From positions 1 to 5,805 of the forward strand of contig DAOVRY010000076.1 in NCBI GenBank assembly GCA_030633645.1: 5,805 nt of DNA, written 5' to 3'. This document shows, one piece after another, positions 5,584 to 5,805 of this stretch. Source of the DNA: Pseudomonadota bacterium (lineage in GTDB: Bacteria; Desulfobacterota; DSM-4660; Desulfatiglandales; B25-G16). A program made the position numbers and the translations under genes. Below the pieces are notes generated by a model. The model was given only the letters and a program-made list of their open reading frames with translations. It was not told where the DNA came from and did no database searches. Position 1 is the first letter of the stretch, and the number at the start of each line of letters is the position of its first letter.

Positions 5584-5784
5584 AATATTGATGCATTCGT
5601 AAAAAGTAGATTTTGCTCGCTCCGTGAGCATTTTGGGCGCACTTAAGATGTTCAGCTAAAATGCTAAAACTCGGTATAATGCCCTCAAACAGTTAGCATT
5701 TCTTAACGCTGAACATCTCAAGCGCTTTTCTCCCAGAATGCTCAATCTCGTTCACAAAACACTTTTTACGAGTTTGTCAATATT
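5584..5784. mobile_element. 201-bp imperfect palindrome, candidate MITE-like element
   Basis: The two halves are inverted copies from end to centre. Pairs from outside in are AATATTGA 5584-5591 with TCAATATT 5777-5784; TCGTAAAAAGT 5597-5607 with its complement 5761-5771; the 13-bp TGAGCATTTTGGG 5625-5637 with 5732-5744 (one G-U); CTTAAGATGTTCAGC 5642-5656 with 5708-5722 (one mismatch); and AATGCTAA 5660-5667 with TTAGCATT 5693-5700. The central loop is 25 nt. The left arm has an extra local hairpin, TGCTCGC-TCC-GTGAGCA (5614-5630). No protein is encoded, so it would be mobilised in trans. Terminal repeats beginning near CGTAAAAAGT are, from memory, a frequent intergenic repeat type in Desulfobacterota. 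AATATT at both borders is itself palindromic and could be part of the inverted repeat or a 6-bp target duplication. The inverted repeat is certain; mobility is inferred. Confidence 0.75.
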
Positions 5785-5805
5785 GTGTAGTAATAAATAG
5801 ACAGG

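Larger units (their letters stand above)
5340..5805. other. 466-bp region without an intact gene
   Basis: After the nucleotidyltransferase stop this end of the window contains only remnants and repeats: the four-helix-bundle fragment, TTCACCG direct repeats, a hairpin over the fragment's stop codon and a long palindrome. The composition is visibly more AT-rich than the genes to the left. Bases 5785-5805 beyond the palindrome show nothing recognisable. Confidence 0.8.

Noticed and set aside
5674..5680. TATAAT in the loop of the palindrome as a promoter
   Set aside because: No acceptable -35 lies 16-18 bp upstream, and no gene follows within the window.
5340..5805. CRISPR array or tRNA in the gene-free end
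   Set aside because: The repeats are too few, too short and irregularly spaced for CRISPR, and no cloverleaf or TTC-loop pattern was found.

Overview
The window reads as a chromosomal stretch of a Gram-negative, probably anaerobic bacterium. The gene style, the divergent nagZ/nucleotidyltransferase pair, the four-helix-bundle (S23-type) remnant and the palindromic repeat with CGTAAAAAGT-type ends together suggest Desulfobacterota (the former Deltaproteobacteria). That assignment is inference from style, not from a marker gene. No rRNA, tRNA, CRISPR array or phage gene was seen.

Left block (1-3168, all on +). This holds the last 27 codons of an unidentified gene, a six-helix CDP-alcohol phosphatidyltransferase with an intact catalytic motif, a GNAT-superfamily N-acyltransferase-like protein of about 375 residues, and, after a 137-bp gap, an opine/octopine dehydrogenase-family NAD(P)-dependent oxidoreductase. 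The first three genes are tightly spaced and look like one operon. The fourth may belong to it or be separately controlled. A phospholipid head-group enzyme beside an N-acyltransferase points to an unusual membrane lipid; sphingolipid-like or amide-linked lipids are one hypothesis. The substrate of the dehydrogenase cannot be read from the sequence.

Middle block (3218-5339). The opine-DH-like gene converges on nagZ, which lies on the minus strand and encodes a GH3 beta-N-acetylglucosaminidase of peptidoglycan recycling. nagZ is transcribed divergently from a sugar nucleotidyltransferase with a C-terminal hexapeptide-like tail. The 133-bp divergent spacer carries a good sigma70-like promoter toward nagZ, a TATAAT box toward the nucleotidyltransferase, and three 9-bp direct repeats. 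The pairing makes a MurNAc-1-P uridylyltransferase (MurU-like) role possible, with mannose-1-P guanylyltransferase as the alternative.

Right block (5340-5805). No intact gene is present. It holds a decayed 3' part of a four-helix-bundle (S23/IVS-type) protein gene bracketed by a 10-bp direct repeat, a hairpin over its stop codon, and a 201-bp imperfect palindrome (5584-5784) that looks like a MITE-like, non-autonomous element. This block is an accessory or decay zone.
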